Positions 32,345 to 44,028 of a DNA stretch of 64,000 nucleotides are shown here, in pieces. Location of the stretch: NCBI GenBank assembly GCA_036927565.1, contig JAYESD010000005.1:87212301-87276300 (forward strand), in the 5' to 3' direction. Made by a program: the position numbers and the translations under genes. The notes beneath the pieces were generated by a model, which worked only from the letters and a program-made list of their open reading frames with translations, ran no database searches and was not told the origin of the DNA. This DNA is from Tuctoria greenei. Taxonomy: Eukaryota; Streptophyta; Magnoliopsida; Poales; Poaceae. Each line of letters begins with the position of its first letter. Positions within the stretch are counted from its first letter, which is position 1.

Positions 32345-32990
32345 TCACCGGCACATGTACGGTCCGGGTGTGCCAGTGTACCTTAACCCCCGTCGTGCGT
32401 CCCCGCTGGTGGTTGGAAGACCCCTGCAGGTATGTTTTGATCCCTGTCCTCCAACTCCATCTAGGTTTCCGATGATGCATGCGGTTCACCACCAGACAAA
32501 CCAACAAAGCCTCGGTGATGAGCGGCATGCAAGTTTCTTGATGAAAAACTAACTGTGGGGGCCTCCCGTTCTGTCCTCCCATGCGTCCTCCCGCTGATGT
32601 GTCAAAATGTTATTGGTTCCTTTATTAATGCTTAGTTTAACTATCATACCTTCACAACAAATAAGATGATGACACGTCAGCGGGAGTACGCATGGGAGTA
32701 CAAATGGGAGGAGGCAAGCCGGCGGCATGCAAGTTTTTTGTTGAAAAATTGACTGCGGGGGCTGCAGTCAGTTTTTCATCAAAAAACTTGCATGCCGCTC
32801 AACACAGAGGCTTTGTTGGTTTGTTTGGTGGTGAACCACCTGCGTCATCAAAAACCTAGAGATGGAGTTGGAGGTCAGGAATCAGAGCATACGTGCAAGG
32901 CTCTTCCCAACAACCACCGGGGACGGATGACGGGGGGTTAAGGTACACCGGCACACCCGTACTGTACATGTACCCGGCCAGCCATGTACT
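32345..32990. mobile_element. Fold-back element with ~220-bp inverted arms
   Basis: The left arm (32345-32560: ACATGTACGGTCCGGGTGTG, CCTTAACCCCCGTCG, GGTTCACCACCAGAC, GCGGCATGCAAGTTT) recurs inverted at 32755-32990. A smaller inverted-repeat MITE (32575-32700) and a 35-bp-arm hairpin (32722-32798) sit in the middle. Further arm copies lie at 33178-33240, 33525-33600, 34095-34190 and, inverted, 45970-46060. No coding sequence. Non-autonomous, superfamily unknown. Confidence 0.65.
32575..32700. mobile_element. Small MITE, 28-bp inverted repeats
   Basis: CCTCCCATGCGTCCTCCCGC TGATGTGTC faces its complement GACACGTCAGCGGGAGTACG, with TGGGAG beyond it. The loop is about 67 bp. No target duplication was established. 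Confidence 0.65.
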
Positions 32991-33028
32991 AGTTTCCTAC
33001 GAACCTTCGGCTGACTACCTAGATGGTA

Positions 33029-33100
33029 TAATTGTCATTTTGGACAAGATTTTTAGTTCAAAATGAACTAAAAATCTTGTCCAAAACGACAATTATTGTG
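33029..33100. repeat. Near-perfect hairpin, ~34-bp arms (Stowaway-like core)
   Basis: AATTGTCATTTTGGACAAGA then TTTTTAGTTCA faces TGAACTAAAAATCTTGTCCA and AAACGACAATT. The right side ends GGAATGGAGTA, as Stowaway MITEs do; the left terminal part is missing. Confidence 0.7.
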
Positions 33101-34829
33101 GAATGGAGTACCTTTTATCCTCAAACCCTCGAGGGAACATCCTTCCTGTGAAACATGCATGGCCGAGGCTTGACCCTGCAGTCAATTTCTCATCAAGAAA
33201 CTTGCATGCCGCTCATCACCCTGAGGCTTTGCTGGTTTTGGACTCGACGTCATGGCAGAAGAAAGCGGAAGCATGCAGGGAAAGATTACTGGTCTAGAGA
33301 CTATTCTGTATGGAGAATGTTTGTTGTATATTCATCAGGGAACACAAATACACTTTATATAGGCTAGCTAGTGTAGTGTGAAACCAAACTAAACCCTTTC
33401 GCACTACACAGATTCAAAAGCTAGCGTTAATGACTAAACGTAGGCCAACACAGTCAAACAATGACGTTAGACTAACGTAGTCAACAATAATTGTTACATG
33501 TGTGCATGCTTATCCTTTCTACAGTCTGGTGGTGAACCGCCTGCATCATCGGAAGCCTAGATGGAGTTGGAGGACACGAATTGGAGCATACCTGCCTGGA
33601 CCAAGATCGCCTGATGTAGCGACATTTTACTACATGCGTGCAGTAAAGACTGCATCCACCGTTTGTTTTGATCCGACGGTTGTACTTCCTAGCTATCCAA
33701 CTAAGGGGTCCATTCAAATCGTTTCTTAAACTCTTGCGTGCTTGCTTCAACATGAGAAAAAGTTTACATGCATATAATGATGCATACTTCAAACATCTAA
33801 ATAAAAAAAACCTCTATAACAAATTAACATGATTTAAAACACATTAACTATGGAGGACATTAGGGAGGGTTCCGCTGCTTTCATTTTGTAAACTTGACGA
33901 GAACTCAAGAGTTTTTATTTTAATTGCCTCTTGTTTGCATCAGCATGAAGTACAATCTTTTTTTTTGCCTAGAGTATGAAGTGTCTTATAGATCGACCGC
34001 AACAATTAATGAGAAAATACCATATTTAAAAAGATCCCTAAAAATTGGATGCAGTAAAATTCACTATGTTAGGCGATCCTGGTTTGCCTGCAAGGTTCTC
34101 CCCAAAAACCACCGGGGACGCACGACGGGGGTTAAGGTGCACCGGTACACCGGCCCGGACTGTACATGTACCCGGCCAGCCATGTAGCGTCATTTTATAT
34201 TTTATTCCCTAGGCTTAAAAGTTTGCTCTTCTCTTTGTTTTTGCTCTGTTTGCTCTTCCCTAGGATTAAAAGTTTTATATTGTACAATACTTTTACATAT
34301 GTAATATGACATAGGATATAACACTTGATGGTTTTGCAAAAAAAAAGGAGGAGAAATGTGTATATCCCATGCCACTACGTAAATCCACCCCAATTAATTA
34401 GCTAGTTATTTTTTAAGATGATAAAAAATTATTATCTTTTTCTAATTGAGGTGGCCGAGGTAGATGATGTACATGGCATAATAGTTTATGTGGCATGCCA
34501 ATGTGGATGTCCAACTCAGACTAAGGATGAAAGTGAAACGGTTTTTTGAAGTTGATGGACTAAATAATTGACCCATTTGAATGTTCAAGGACCAAACCTA
34601 GTTTTGATTGAAAGTTTGAGGATGAAGTTGAGTATTGCCAGCTTGATGAGCTCAAGCTCGAAAAGTTCAGGTAAGTTCATTTGTTGTTGTCATCTATGAT
34701 ATGTACGTATGATTAACTAAACTATATAATTCTATTAAAAATGTTCTATGGGACACAATTTTTATATATGATAGAAACAAACTCGCTCGAGTTCGACTCG
34801 TTGACAGTCCTACATGCAATTATATTTTT
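33101..34829. other. Gene-free repeat-rich DNA
   Basis: It contains arm copies of the fold-back family and a probable insertion at about 33596-34086 flanked by CCTGC, with ends ACCAAGATCGCCT and AGGCGATCCTGGT in inverted orientation. The sequence around it, rejoined, matches the uninterrupted arm copy near 32890. I see no gene. Confidence 0.5.
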
Positions 34830-35018
34830 GGTGCAATCTTCTAATCAAAGATTCTGATCCGTTGGATCTACATCTTACGGTTATTACATCTTTTCATTTA
34901 ACCCGTTCTACCACCACCACCACCCCTCCACCTGGTGGAGGGGGTTAAATAAAAAGATTCAATGACCGTAATGTAGATCGATCCAACGGTTGAAGATGGT
35001 TGATTGCACGGTTGCACC
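34830..35018. mobile_element. Fold-back MITE, GGTGCAA ends
   Basis: The left half (GGTGCAATC, CCGTTGGATCTACAT, TTACGGTTATTACATC, TTTAACCC) is mirrored by the right half ending GATTGCACGGTTGCACC over about 75 bp, with a CCACC-rich centre. Length 189 bp. Target duplication unclear. Confidence 0.7.
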
Positions 35019-35163
35019 AAACATCTGATTACATTCTAGTTGAACCCAACATTAAAACAGGAAATCTTTTGACACAGATTAATCCAGTCGTGATGTTTTT
35101 CTCTTCTTATTTTTGTGATGTTTTATTTTTCTTGTTTTTTGATGCTGTTTTTCATGTTTTGTA

Positions 35164-35270
35164 CTTCCCCCTTCCCATATTACTTGTCGTTAATAATTAG
35201 GACAATTTTTCTAGTTCAAATATTAACTAAGAAACTTGTTCTAACGACAAGTAATATAGGAAGGAGGGAG
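35164..35270. mobile_element. Stowaway MITE
   Basis: Ends CTTCCCCCTTCCCATATTAC and GTAATATAGGAAGGAGGGAG are inverted repeats flanked by TA on both sides (35162-35163 and 35271-35272). Length 107 bp; a Tc1/mariner-class non-autonomous element. Confidence 0.85.
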
Positions 35271-35272
35271 TA

Positions 35273-36518
35273 ATGTTTTATGATAATGAACTCAATGTTG
35301 TTCATAGATTCCATCTGTTATTTTGTTTTCTATCTGCTGTTTAGTGAACTATCTGTTCTATCTGTATTCTCTGTTAATGAATGACCCTCCACATCGTCGG
35401 TGGCCTCTAAAGTGGCATGTACGATACTTTAGCCGCCGGAGGTGCCAGAAGATCGCCTGCAGCAGGGCTTTCAAAGCGGTCTGTAAAGTAGTAGTATACA
35501 ATACTAACAGGTAGCGACGACTGGAAAGAAAAGTGGAGACAATCAACAGAGAGAAAATAAAATAAAGGACAAGATAAATGTTAGAAAAAGATAGATAGAA
35601 CTCCAACGTACCACTAACCCTATGCCCTATACGCAATGTAATCATTACCACTACTCCCATACCCGGCCAGAAGTTATTACCACTGCTTCAAGGAAAGTGT
35701 TGCAGACTAGATGTGCCGATTAGTTTATTTTGTGTTTATTGGGGATTATGTAACAGCTAGTTCTATCGATTAGCGACGACTGGAATGAAAAGTGGAGACA
35801 ATGAACAGAGAGAAAAGAAAAGAAAGGACGAGAAAAATGTTAGAAAAAGATAGGTAGTACTATAAAACAGGAAATGTTTGGTGCAGATTACTGTCAAACG
35901 TAGTATGTTATCTCTAATGATGACAGGATATTATTCTTGTGCTGATGTTGAAAACAGAGCGGTTCCGTTACTTCGCGCGTCCCATCAATGCATGCGAGAG
36001 GCGTGGGTCCCATAGGCTGTGGGTTCACATGTCAGCCACCTTTAATGCACCTGCAGTACTGCAGAGGATGTGGAATCTGCCACCGCCGGAAGCCGAACCA
36101 TCACTGTGCGCGACCCCCATCTAATACTCCAGAGACTCCCATGAAATCGCAACCTCCAAATACCAAAGTAGTACTACACCCTTTGTTCCTCTCAGGCAGA
36201 TTTGTTTCTTTGTGGCTCATTGCTCATTAATGGCAAACTTCTCCATCGACCCCCATCGGTTTTGTCCGCAGCTGATGATCCCAGAAGATGGTGGTCCGCT
36301 GTGCCACATATCTGGCAAAATCGCGAAGAAAATGAGGAATACGTGGTTGCGATCACAAATGAGGTACTAACTCCAATGAATTTATGGACCAGATAGCAGT
36401 GTACATCCAAGATCAGGCAAGAATGCACGTACTAGTTACTTACGGTGCACATCCCCATGGGATTGGCATGTAGTATGAGTTAAGAAATAAACTGGAGAGA
36501 GATGCTTTAGTCCGAGCA
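35273..36518. other. Gene-free sequence left of the gypsy element
   Basis: Short ORFs (35939-36124, 36202-36396) have no recognisable domain. A stretch near 35420-35490 (TTAGCCGCCGGAGG...) resembles 45145-45215 on the other side of the gypsy element. A second resemblance links 36000-36065 with 59220-59290 (ACATGTCAG, CCTGCAGTACTGC). Confidence 0.4.
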
Positions 36519-36523
36519 AATTC

Positions 36524-37387
36524 TGATGAGTAGGTTTAGGCCCGATCTTCCGAAAGGTAAGTCAATTGGGATGGAGAACTCGACGTTGATGATCCGTGGC
36601 ACTCGAGCGGTTCGAGTACCCCTGCAATCACTACACCACGGCTCCGTTGGTTATCAACTGTGCTGCACATGCTTGACCTCGCCAAGAAGGCTAATCTCTG
36701 CAAGCGCAACCGAGAACACGAGCAAGAACGTCTAAGACACGATCTGAAATCGCAAAGTTGGGGTCTCACAAACCGTAGAACGGCTATATTATTGATCTAA
36801 GCAAAACCCACCAAATATGACCAGCGGCTGCAGTATTTAAAGGATAGGGTTTGGCCAAAACACGATTAGACGCATCCCTAATGGACTCTTACAGGATACA
36901 ATGCCCAAAGACCCGATTCGGTGGCGCAGCACTAGACAGAAATCTAGACTCGACTTGTTTCTACTATTACCAATGACTCAGGAGGAATTTTGAGGTGTGA
37001 CTAGAACCATTGGAAATTTTATATTCTCCTCTTTCCGTGCATATGTAGACCTTCGAAAACGGAGTCTGTATGCCTCCTGGGCGTCCGTTTTAAGGTGGAC
37101 TGCTCCTGGACTCCAAGTTGAACTCGAGTCCAAGTTGTAAACTGCATCCATCGACTTGTGCACATCCCAGATGGTCCTCCATGCTCCCAAGGCCTCTTTC
37201 CTTCACTTTTTGATCTTCTCCATTATTCCTAATAACAATGAAAACATCACATAGCAATCTATTCTCGAACTCACATGCAAAAGAAGTTAGCAGCGAGTTC
37301 ACCTGCTGATTTATTAACCGTGCTCGTGCTCTTGTGATTGGTCCTTGCATGTAAATGTGTGTCTCCGCTGTTGTGATGTCCTCATCA
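36524..37387 (-). repeat. 3' LTR of the minus-strand gypsy element
   Basis: In window orientation it starts TGATGAGTAGG and ends TCATCA; on the minus strand it starts TGATGAGGACATC. The last part of the pol reading frame runs about 300 bp into it before stopping at 37090. Confidence 0.93.
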
Positions 37388-38304
37388 TCCTCCCCCTCTT
37401 GAATTGGAGTCGTCCTCAACTCAAGTTCATCTTCTTCTCCCAAGTATGGTCGCAAATCTGAAATGTTAAATGTAGGACTAACCCCAAAATCGGGAGGCAA
37501 TTCAAGATTATATGCATTATCATTAATCTTTTCAACAATCTTAAAAGGACCAGCAGCTCATGGCATAAGTTTAGATTTTCTCAAGTCGGGAAATCGCTCT
37601 TTTCTCAAATGTAACCACACCAAATCACCCGGTTCGAGTTTTACTTCTTTTCTACCTTTACTACCTGCAATCCTATACTTCTCATTCATCATTTCAATAT
37701 TTTTCTTTGTAGTTTCATGCATCTTAAGAATGAATACAGATCGTTGTGTAGAATCCAAATTTATAGTTTCAGAAGGAGGCAAAGGTAGTAAATCAATAGG
37801 AGCACCGGGATTGAAACGATACACTACTTGGAATGGACTTACCTTTGTTGTGGAGTGAACGAATCTGTTGTAAGCAAATTCTATATGTGGTAAACACTCC
37901 TCCCACAACTTCAAATTTGTTTTCAAGATAGCCCGCAACATAGTAGATAAAGTACGATTAACTACCTCGGTTTGTCCATCCATTTGTGGATGACATGTAG
38001 TTGAAAACAACAACTTGGTTCCCAATCTATACCACAAAGTTCTCCAAAAATGACTTAAAAATTTTGCATCACGGTTAGAAACAATGGTATTTGGCACACC
38101 ATGTAAACGAACAATTTCCGTCATAAATAAATTAGTAATGTGTGAGGCATTATCATTCTTATGACAAGATATAAACTGTGCCATTTTGGAGAAACGATCA
38201 ACAACTACAAAAATACTATCCCTCCCCCTCTTAGTCCTAGGCAATCCCAAAACAAAGTCCATAGAAATATCCTCCCAAGGTACACTAGGAACAGGAAGAG
38301 GCAT
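37090..38304 (-). pseudogene. Integrase of the gypsy element
   Basis: The same frame as RT, read from 38304. Core motifs are SMDFVLGLPR (first Asp intact), IVSNRDAKF, where AAC at 38074-38076 replaces the expected Asp of 'SDRD', and QMDGQTEVVNRTL (Glu intact). The C-terminal section VKLEPGDLVWLHLRKERFP is cut by a TGA at 37558-37560 (SKLMP*AAGPF, CGA to TGA), then continues with SPTFNISDLRPYLGEEDELE and QGPITRARARLINQQV, ending inside the LTR at 37090. No clear chromodomain was seen. Loss of one catalytic Asp and a stop mean no integration activity. Confidence 0.85.
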
Positions 38305-39297
38305 ATAAAGACCATGTGGGTTAAGGCGAGACTTAGCTTTATTGCAAGTAGTGCATCATGACACGTAGCGCTCAACATCATGCCTCATCTTTGGCCAAAA
38401 GAAGTGTGTGGACAGCACGTCTTCAGTTTTCTTCACTCCAAAATGTCCCATCAAACCTCCTCTATGTGCTTCCTGCAAAAGTAATAGACGAACAGAGCTA
38501 GCTGGAACGCATAGCTTGTTAGCACGATAGAGGAGACCCTCTTGCAGCACATATTTATTCCAAGTTCTTCCTTCTCTACAACTTTCCAAAGCATCTTTAA
38601 AGTCCAAATCAGTAGGATATAATGCTTTTATTCTTTCCAAACCAAAGATTTTATGATCAAGTTGGGACAGCATGGTATAACGCCTAGATAATGCACCGGC
38701 AATGACATTTTCCTTCCCTTTCTTATGCTTAATGATGAATGGAAATGACTCTATGCACTCAATCACTTTAGCATGTTGTTTATTTAGATTGGTTTGACAC
38801 TTAAGATACTTCAATGATTCATGATCGGAATGTATGACAAACTCTTTAGACCAAAGATAATGTTGCCAAGTTTGTAATACTCGCACTAAGGCATACAATT
38901 CCTTATCATAAGTGGAATAATTCAGAGAAGGACCATGAAGTTTTTCACTAAAGAAAGCAACGGGTTTACCTCCTTGTATGAGAACGCCTCCAATACCAAT
39001 GCTGCTTGCATCACATTCTAGCTCAAAGGTCTTGTCAAAATCAGGAAGTTGTAGCAATGGTGCTTGTGTAAGCTTTGATTTGAGAGCATCAAAAGCTTGT
39101 TGCTGCAGTTCGCCCCATCGAAATGGCACTCCCTTCTTCGTTAGCTCATGTAGAGGTGCTGCAATGGTGCTGAAATCCCGCACAAAGCACCGATAATAAC
39201 CTGCAAGACCAAGAAAACTACGAACCTGCGTGACGGTTGTTGGGGCTGGCCAGCTGGTGATTGCTTTAATTTTTGCCTCATCCATCTCAATTCCCTG
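38305..39297 (-). pseudogene. RNase H and integrase zinc region of the gypsy element
   Basis: ORF 39285-38356 starts with the RT-RNase H connection (AITSWPAPTTVTQVRSFLGL) and continues with RNase H: FELECDASSIGIGGVL, YSTYDKELYALVRVL, VIHSDHESLKYL. The HHCC finger follows: EAHRGGLMGHFGVKKT, then the cysteines CTTC beyond a TGA at 38356-38358 (VERYVS*CTTC, probably CGA to TGA). The frame is the same as RT and integrase, so only the stops separate the pieces. Confidence 0.85.
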
Positions 39298-40097
39298 CTA
39301 GGAAACAACATAGCCAAGAAACAAGACTCGATTGGTGCAAAAGACGCACTTTTCGAGGTTACCAAACAAACGTGCATATCTCAAAACAGTAAAAACAGCA
39401 CATAAATGATCAAGATGTTCATCATATGACTTGTTGTAAATGAGGATATCATCGAAGTAAACAACCACAAATTGTCCAATGAAAGCACGTAAAACCTCGT
39501 TCATTAAATGCATAAAGGTGCTGGGTGCATTAGTCAAACCAAAAGGCATGACTAACCACTCATAAAGTCCAAACTTGGTTTTAAATGCAGTTTTCCATTC
39601 ATCTCCTAGTGCCATTCTAATTTGGTGGTAACCACTACGCAAGTCAATTCTTGTGAAGATTATAGCACCACTCAATTCATCAAGCATGTCATCTAAGCGA
39701 GGAATAGGATAACGATATCGAATGATGATGTTATTAATCGCTCGACAATCAACACACATGTGCCAACTACCATCTTTCTTAGGAACCAAAAGAACAGGAA
39801 CGGAACAAGGGCTAAGGCTTTCACAATGTACCCGCGGTCCAAAAGATCTTGGACTTGTCGCTGAATTTCCTTAGTTTCCTGTGGATTCGCCCTGTATGCT
39901 GCACGATTTGGCAAACTTGCTCCTAGAATAAAATTGATCTTCTGTTCAATGCCTCTCATCGGTGGTAAACCATGGGGTATCTTAGAGGGAATCACATCCT
40001 CAAACTCCTGCAAAAGGTTAGCAACAGCACGGGGCAATGCAATAGACAATTCATGAAGTGAAAACATGGCTTCTTTGCAAACTAAAGCATAGCACAT
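39298..40097 (-). pseudogene. Reverse transcriptase of the gypsy element
   Basis: The N-terminal part is ORF 40097-39693 (FEDVIPSKIPHGLPPMRGIE, NPQETKEIQRQVQDLLDRGY). A frameshift near 39800-39840 separates it from ORF 39789-39298: VPKKDGSWHMCVDCRAIN, IDLRSGYHQIRM, MPFGLTNAPSTFM and VVYFDDILIYNKS with the YxDD active site intact. It ends at TAG 39298-39300 (GYVVS*QGIE). It would copy element RNA to cDNA. Confidence 0.88.
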
Positions 40098-40117
40098 CCC
40101 CTTAGTATCGAATAATA

Positions 40118-40940
40118 TTAAAGGTCAGATTTAGTTGCGAGCAACGATGGTGATTTTAACTTAATGACTTGCTGTTTTTGAGATTCTAATTTTGTTGCTT
40201 TGCCATCACGAATTTTACTCTTCTCAAAATGCACAATTTCAACAGGAGTCATAGGGAGCAAAGTGATTTTCTTTCCCTTATGCATGAGAGTATATTTATT
40301 AGTTCTACCATGATGAATAGCATCTGTATCAAATTCCCAAGGACGACCCAATAAAAGAGAACAAGCATCCATAGGAACGACATCAAAATCAGCAAAATCA
40401 TGGTAAGAACCAATTGAAAAATGTATTCTCGCTGTTTGTGTTACCCGAACTTTTCCGCTGTTGTTGAACCATTGAATGTGGTATGGATGAGGGTGTGCTC
40501 TTGTTGTGAAACCAAGTTTCTTGACGACGTTCGTGTTCACCAAGTTATTGCAGCTACCTCCATCAATTATAGTGTGTACACGGCAGTCCTTGACGAAGAG
40601 AAACATGTGGAAGAGGTTGTGTCGTTGTAGCTTGTCATCGGTCTCATTTGGAGCTCAAGGCACGCTGCAAAATGATGCTCCTATAGTTCTCCGTTGCCGC
40701 TGTACCGAGTACCTCTTCTTCGGTGGGTTTGTCATTTGGATCTGTAAAGTCAGTAGCAAGAGAATATTCATCTTCAACATCCGAAGTACTATCATACCCG
40801 CCATCGTCACGTGAAGTTGCTCCTTGTGCATTGTTGTTGTTGTTGTCGGTCTTGCAATTCTTTTTCTGCCAACGTAGCAAGCTGAAACAATCTATTAACA
40901 GTATCATATTCCTTGTAATCAACAATGTCTTGAATTTCAC
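40118..40940 (-). pseudogene. Protease and upstream linker of the gypsy element
   Basis: ORF 40606-40118 carries the aspartic protease: IIDGGSCNNLV (catalytic D-G-G) and LLGRPWEFD. Upstream, in another frame (40940-40644), an acidic linker reads SRDDGGYDSTSDVEDEYSL and EEEVLGTAATENYRSIILQR, normally continuous with protease. The CCHC zinc knuckle expected between the gag Q-rich end and this linker is absent, suggesting an internal deletion near 40820. Confidence 0.8.
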
Positions 40941-41662
40941 GCCTCAACCCCCCCATAAAATGAGCTATTTTATCATCCATGTCTTCTACTACCCCACAAC
41001 GCAGCATACCCTTTTGTAACTCTTGATAATACTCCTCTACGGACATGTTACCTTGGTCTAAAGCGCTGCAATTTTTTCCGAAGGTCCCGCTGAAAAGATG
41101 AAGAAACAAATCGAACATGCATAGCATCCTTTAATCTATCCCATGTTGGAGGATCAGTTCTAGTTTTAACAAGTTCATTCCACCATATGATAGCAAAGTC
41201 CTTAAACTCACTAGTGGCTTGACGAACTCTATGTTTTTCAAGAACAAGATGGGAATTATATTTTTGCTCTACTGTCATCTCCCAATCAAGATAAGCCTCA
41301 ACATCATAAGCACCAGAAAAAGAGGGTATAGTAAATTTCACTTTAGCAAAATGATCATTAGGAGGACGATTATAATTGTTATGATTATTACCTCCCATAC
41401 CTCGACAATAAAGTGGCAGTCTTGGCTGATTATTGTGATCTTCTAGTTCATCATAAGCATCGTCTTCATGTCTTCTAGCGATAGGCAACCGAGCCTCAAA
41501 AGTATTCATCTGATGAGCAAGGTCATCAAGTTGGCGAGTCAAGTTCACCAATGACTCCTCCGTTGCTGCGTTGTATTTGGCGAACATATTTGTCATGGTC
41601 TTCATCATATCACGTAACCTAGCATGTTGAACATATTCGTCGTCATTGTCTTCTCCTGCCAT
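40807..41662 (-). pseudogene. gag of the gypsy element
   Basis: It starts at ATG 41662 (MAGEDNDDEYVQHARLRDMM). The capsid-like region holds KFTIPSFSGAYDVEAYLDWE, VRQATSEFKDFAIIWWNEL and TWDRLKDAMHVRF. A one-base shift near 41055 moves the reading to a second ORF (SVEEYYQELQKGMLRCGV, HFMGGLRREIQDIVDYKEYD, RLFQLATLAEKELQ). This is a Retrotrans_gag-type protein. It ends in a Gln run at about 40830 without a zinc knuckle. Confidence 0.88.
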
Positions 41663-42876
41663 TGTTTGTAGGAAACAAAAGACAACAAAAATATGCTATC
41701 CCTATCAACTACGGTGACAATGTGAAAGGTGGAAGAAAACAATCTCTCTCGCTCAAGCGTCTTACCACGCTCTTACAATTGTTCTTACCGACACAGCAGG
41801 TGGTGTGGACGGTGAGTTGAACCAATGAAGCGTGGAGTGATTGCAAAGGTACCTGTTATGCTCAAGAGAAAGGTGTAGCTTGGATGGCACAATATGGTGG
41901 CTAATAAGCAGAATATCGTTAATACGTAAACAGAGTTGAATAAGTATTCAATGTAGGAAACTGTTGCTGGTCAACCAAGTGCCCTAGGGCCTAGCACAAC
42001 ACAAGGAAGTATCAAGGCAAAAGAAAGACAGAATGATATAGCCAACAACACAGCACCAAGTGGTATAGGCCAATTGCTTTAATATGCGTGCTCTTCACTA
42101 TTTTTTTCTTTTTTGTAATATTTTTTTGATATTTTTTATTTACTCAAGAAAACAAAGATTGGATAGCACACAAATTTGCAGCTCAATTGGATGTAATATG
42201 CGGCCTATAGAAAATCAAGAAGATTCTTTAAAATTCGTGCTGAAACTTCGAAGGCCGGATAGCCTATCTTCTGAGCAGAAAATCAGATGCGAAATTTCAC
42301 ATAGATGAATTTGAAAAAAAAATCGCCCGATTTCGAGTTCGTATGCGAAAGTTATGGCCGTTTTAAGGTAGGTTGTCCGAGTTACGATTTTTGGATGTTG
42401 ATTCCAACTCGGGTTTAGAACAAAACTCGCAATCGAATATGAAAAGCATCGAGAATTTGCACAACAACTGATGGGGTGGTGTGTGATGATTCAAGGATAA
42501 GTGGCACAAAGGTTTGTCACCTAATCTAGGGTTGGCGATGCAGGAGTTCACGCAAGGCGGCTAGCTAGGGCAAACCGATGAACGTGATGGATCGGTTTGT
42601 TATTTAGGGATTGTGGAATAGGTGTTGAGCAGCAAGAAAACAAGAACGAAACACGATAACTAGGACCCAAAACACAAAGCTAAACCAACAACAAGACTCG
42701 ATCATACGAATGCAAGCTCAACAATGCAAATTGAAAAACGAAATTGCAGGCACTATAGTCTAGGAAGCAGTAAAAACGATCTAATTTTTTTGTGGCTTTT
42801 CTGTGGACTCTAGGGACAGAACAAAATCGATCTAATGGAAGGAAAACAATGATACCTCACTTTGGAAACCTGGAAA
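41663..42876 (-). other. 5' leader of the gypsy element
   Basis: This is the non-coding sequence between the primer-binding site and gag on the minus strand. It shows no gene. Leaders of 1 kb or more are normal in this class. Confidence 0.7.
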
Positions 42877-42888
42877 TCTGATACCAAT
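42877..42888 (-). other. Primer-binding site of the gypsy element (iMet)
   Basis: The minus strand reads TTGGTATCAGA one base inside the 5' LTR, complementary to the 3' end of initiator tRNA-Met. Confidence 0.85.
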
Positions 42889-43752
42889 TGATGAGTAGGT
42901 TTAGGCTTGATCTTCCGAATGGTAAGTCGATTGGGGTGGAGAACTCGACGTTGATGATCCGCGGCACTCAAGCGGTCCGAGTATCCCTACAATCACTACA
43001 CCACGGCTCCGTTGGTTATCAACCATGCTGCACACGCTTGATCTCACCAAGAAGGCTAATCCCTGCAAGTGCAACCGAGAACACAAGCAAGAACGTCGAA
43101 GACACGATCTGAAATAGCAAAGTTGGGGTCTCACAAACCGTAGAACGGCGATATTATTGATCTAATCAAAACCCGCCGAATATGACCATCGGCTGCAGTA
43201 TTTAAGGGCTAGGGTTCTGCCAAAACACGATTAGATGTGTCCCTAATGGACTCTTACGGGATACAAGGCCAAAAGTCCCGATTCGGTGGTGCAGCACCGG
43301 ACAAAAATCTAGACTCGATTTGTTTCGACTATTCCCAATGTCTCCCGAGGAATTTTGAGGTGCGACCAGAACCATTGAAAATTTTATCTTCTCCTCTTTC
43401 CGTGCATATGTAGAACTTCGAAAACAGAGTTTGTATGCCTCCTGGGCGTCCGTTTTAAGATGGACTGCTCCTGGACTCCGAGTTGAACTCGAGTCCGAGT
43501 TGTAAACTGCTTCCATCAACTTGTAGACGTCCCGGCTGATTCTCCATGCTCCCAAGGCCTCTTTCCTTCACTTGTTGATCTTGTCCATTATTCCTAATAA
43601 CAATTAAATCATCACATAGCAATCTATTCTAGAACTCACATGCAAAAGAAGTTAGGAGCGAGTTTAGCTGCTGATTTATTAACCGTGCTCGTGCTCTTGT
43701 GATTGGTCCTTGCATTTCAATGTGTGTCTCTGCTGTTGTGATGTCCATGTCA
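42889..43752 (-). repeat. 5' LTR of the minus-strand gypsy element
   Basis: 864 bp, TGATGAGTAGG to CATGTCA in window orientation, followed by the AATTC target duplication. Contains the presumed promoter of the element. Confidence 0.93.
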
Positions 43753-43757
43753 AATTC

Positions 43758-44028
43758 CCACGTCAAATGTATTTCCTTCAGAAGGGAACACATATTTCTT
43801 TTTTTCCAAACTACTGTATGATTGAATGTATTTCGTTTCCGGAAGAATCCATTTCTTTAAACCGTCCCGTGAGTTTCCATTGATGCAAACGGGGCTAAAC
43901 AAAAGACGAGCGCGCATAGGGGAAACACGACAAGTGCAGCATTCATGATGACGAGCAGTCATAGGGGAAACACATACAAGTCTATTTTATATACTCCCTT
44001 TGTTTTTTTTTAATTGGCGTTGGGAGAA
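43758..44028. other. Short gene-free stretch before the F-box-like gene
   Basis: Bases 43828-43913 are about 85% identical to 45022-45108, so direct repeats flank the gene. A GCATAGGGGAAACAC word occurs twice (43914 and about 43960). Confidence 0.6.

Larger units (their letters stand above)
36524..43752 (-). mobile_element. Complete minus-strand Ty3/gypsy LTR retrotransposon
   Basis: It is 7,229 bp. Two LTRs of exactly 864 bp (36524-37387 and 42889-43752) are flanked by AATTC (36519-36523 and 43753-43757). The iMet primer-binding site lies inside the right LTR (minus strand TTGGTATCAGA, 42878-42888) and a purine tract AAGAGGGGGAGGA (minus strand) inside the left LTR. gag, protease, RT, RNase H and integrase follow on the minus strand. 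The LTRs differ at about 21 of the first 250 positions by hand count (about 8%). Stops, frameshifts and a lost integrase Asp make it inactive. Confidence 0.95.
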
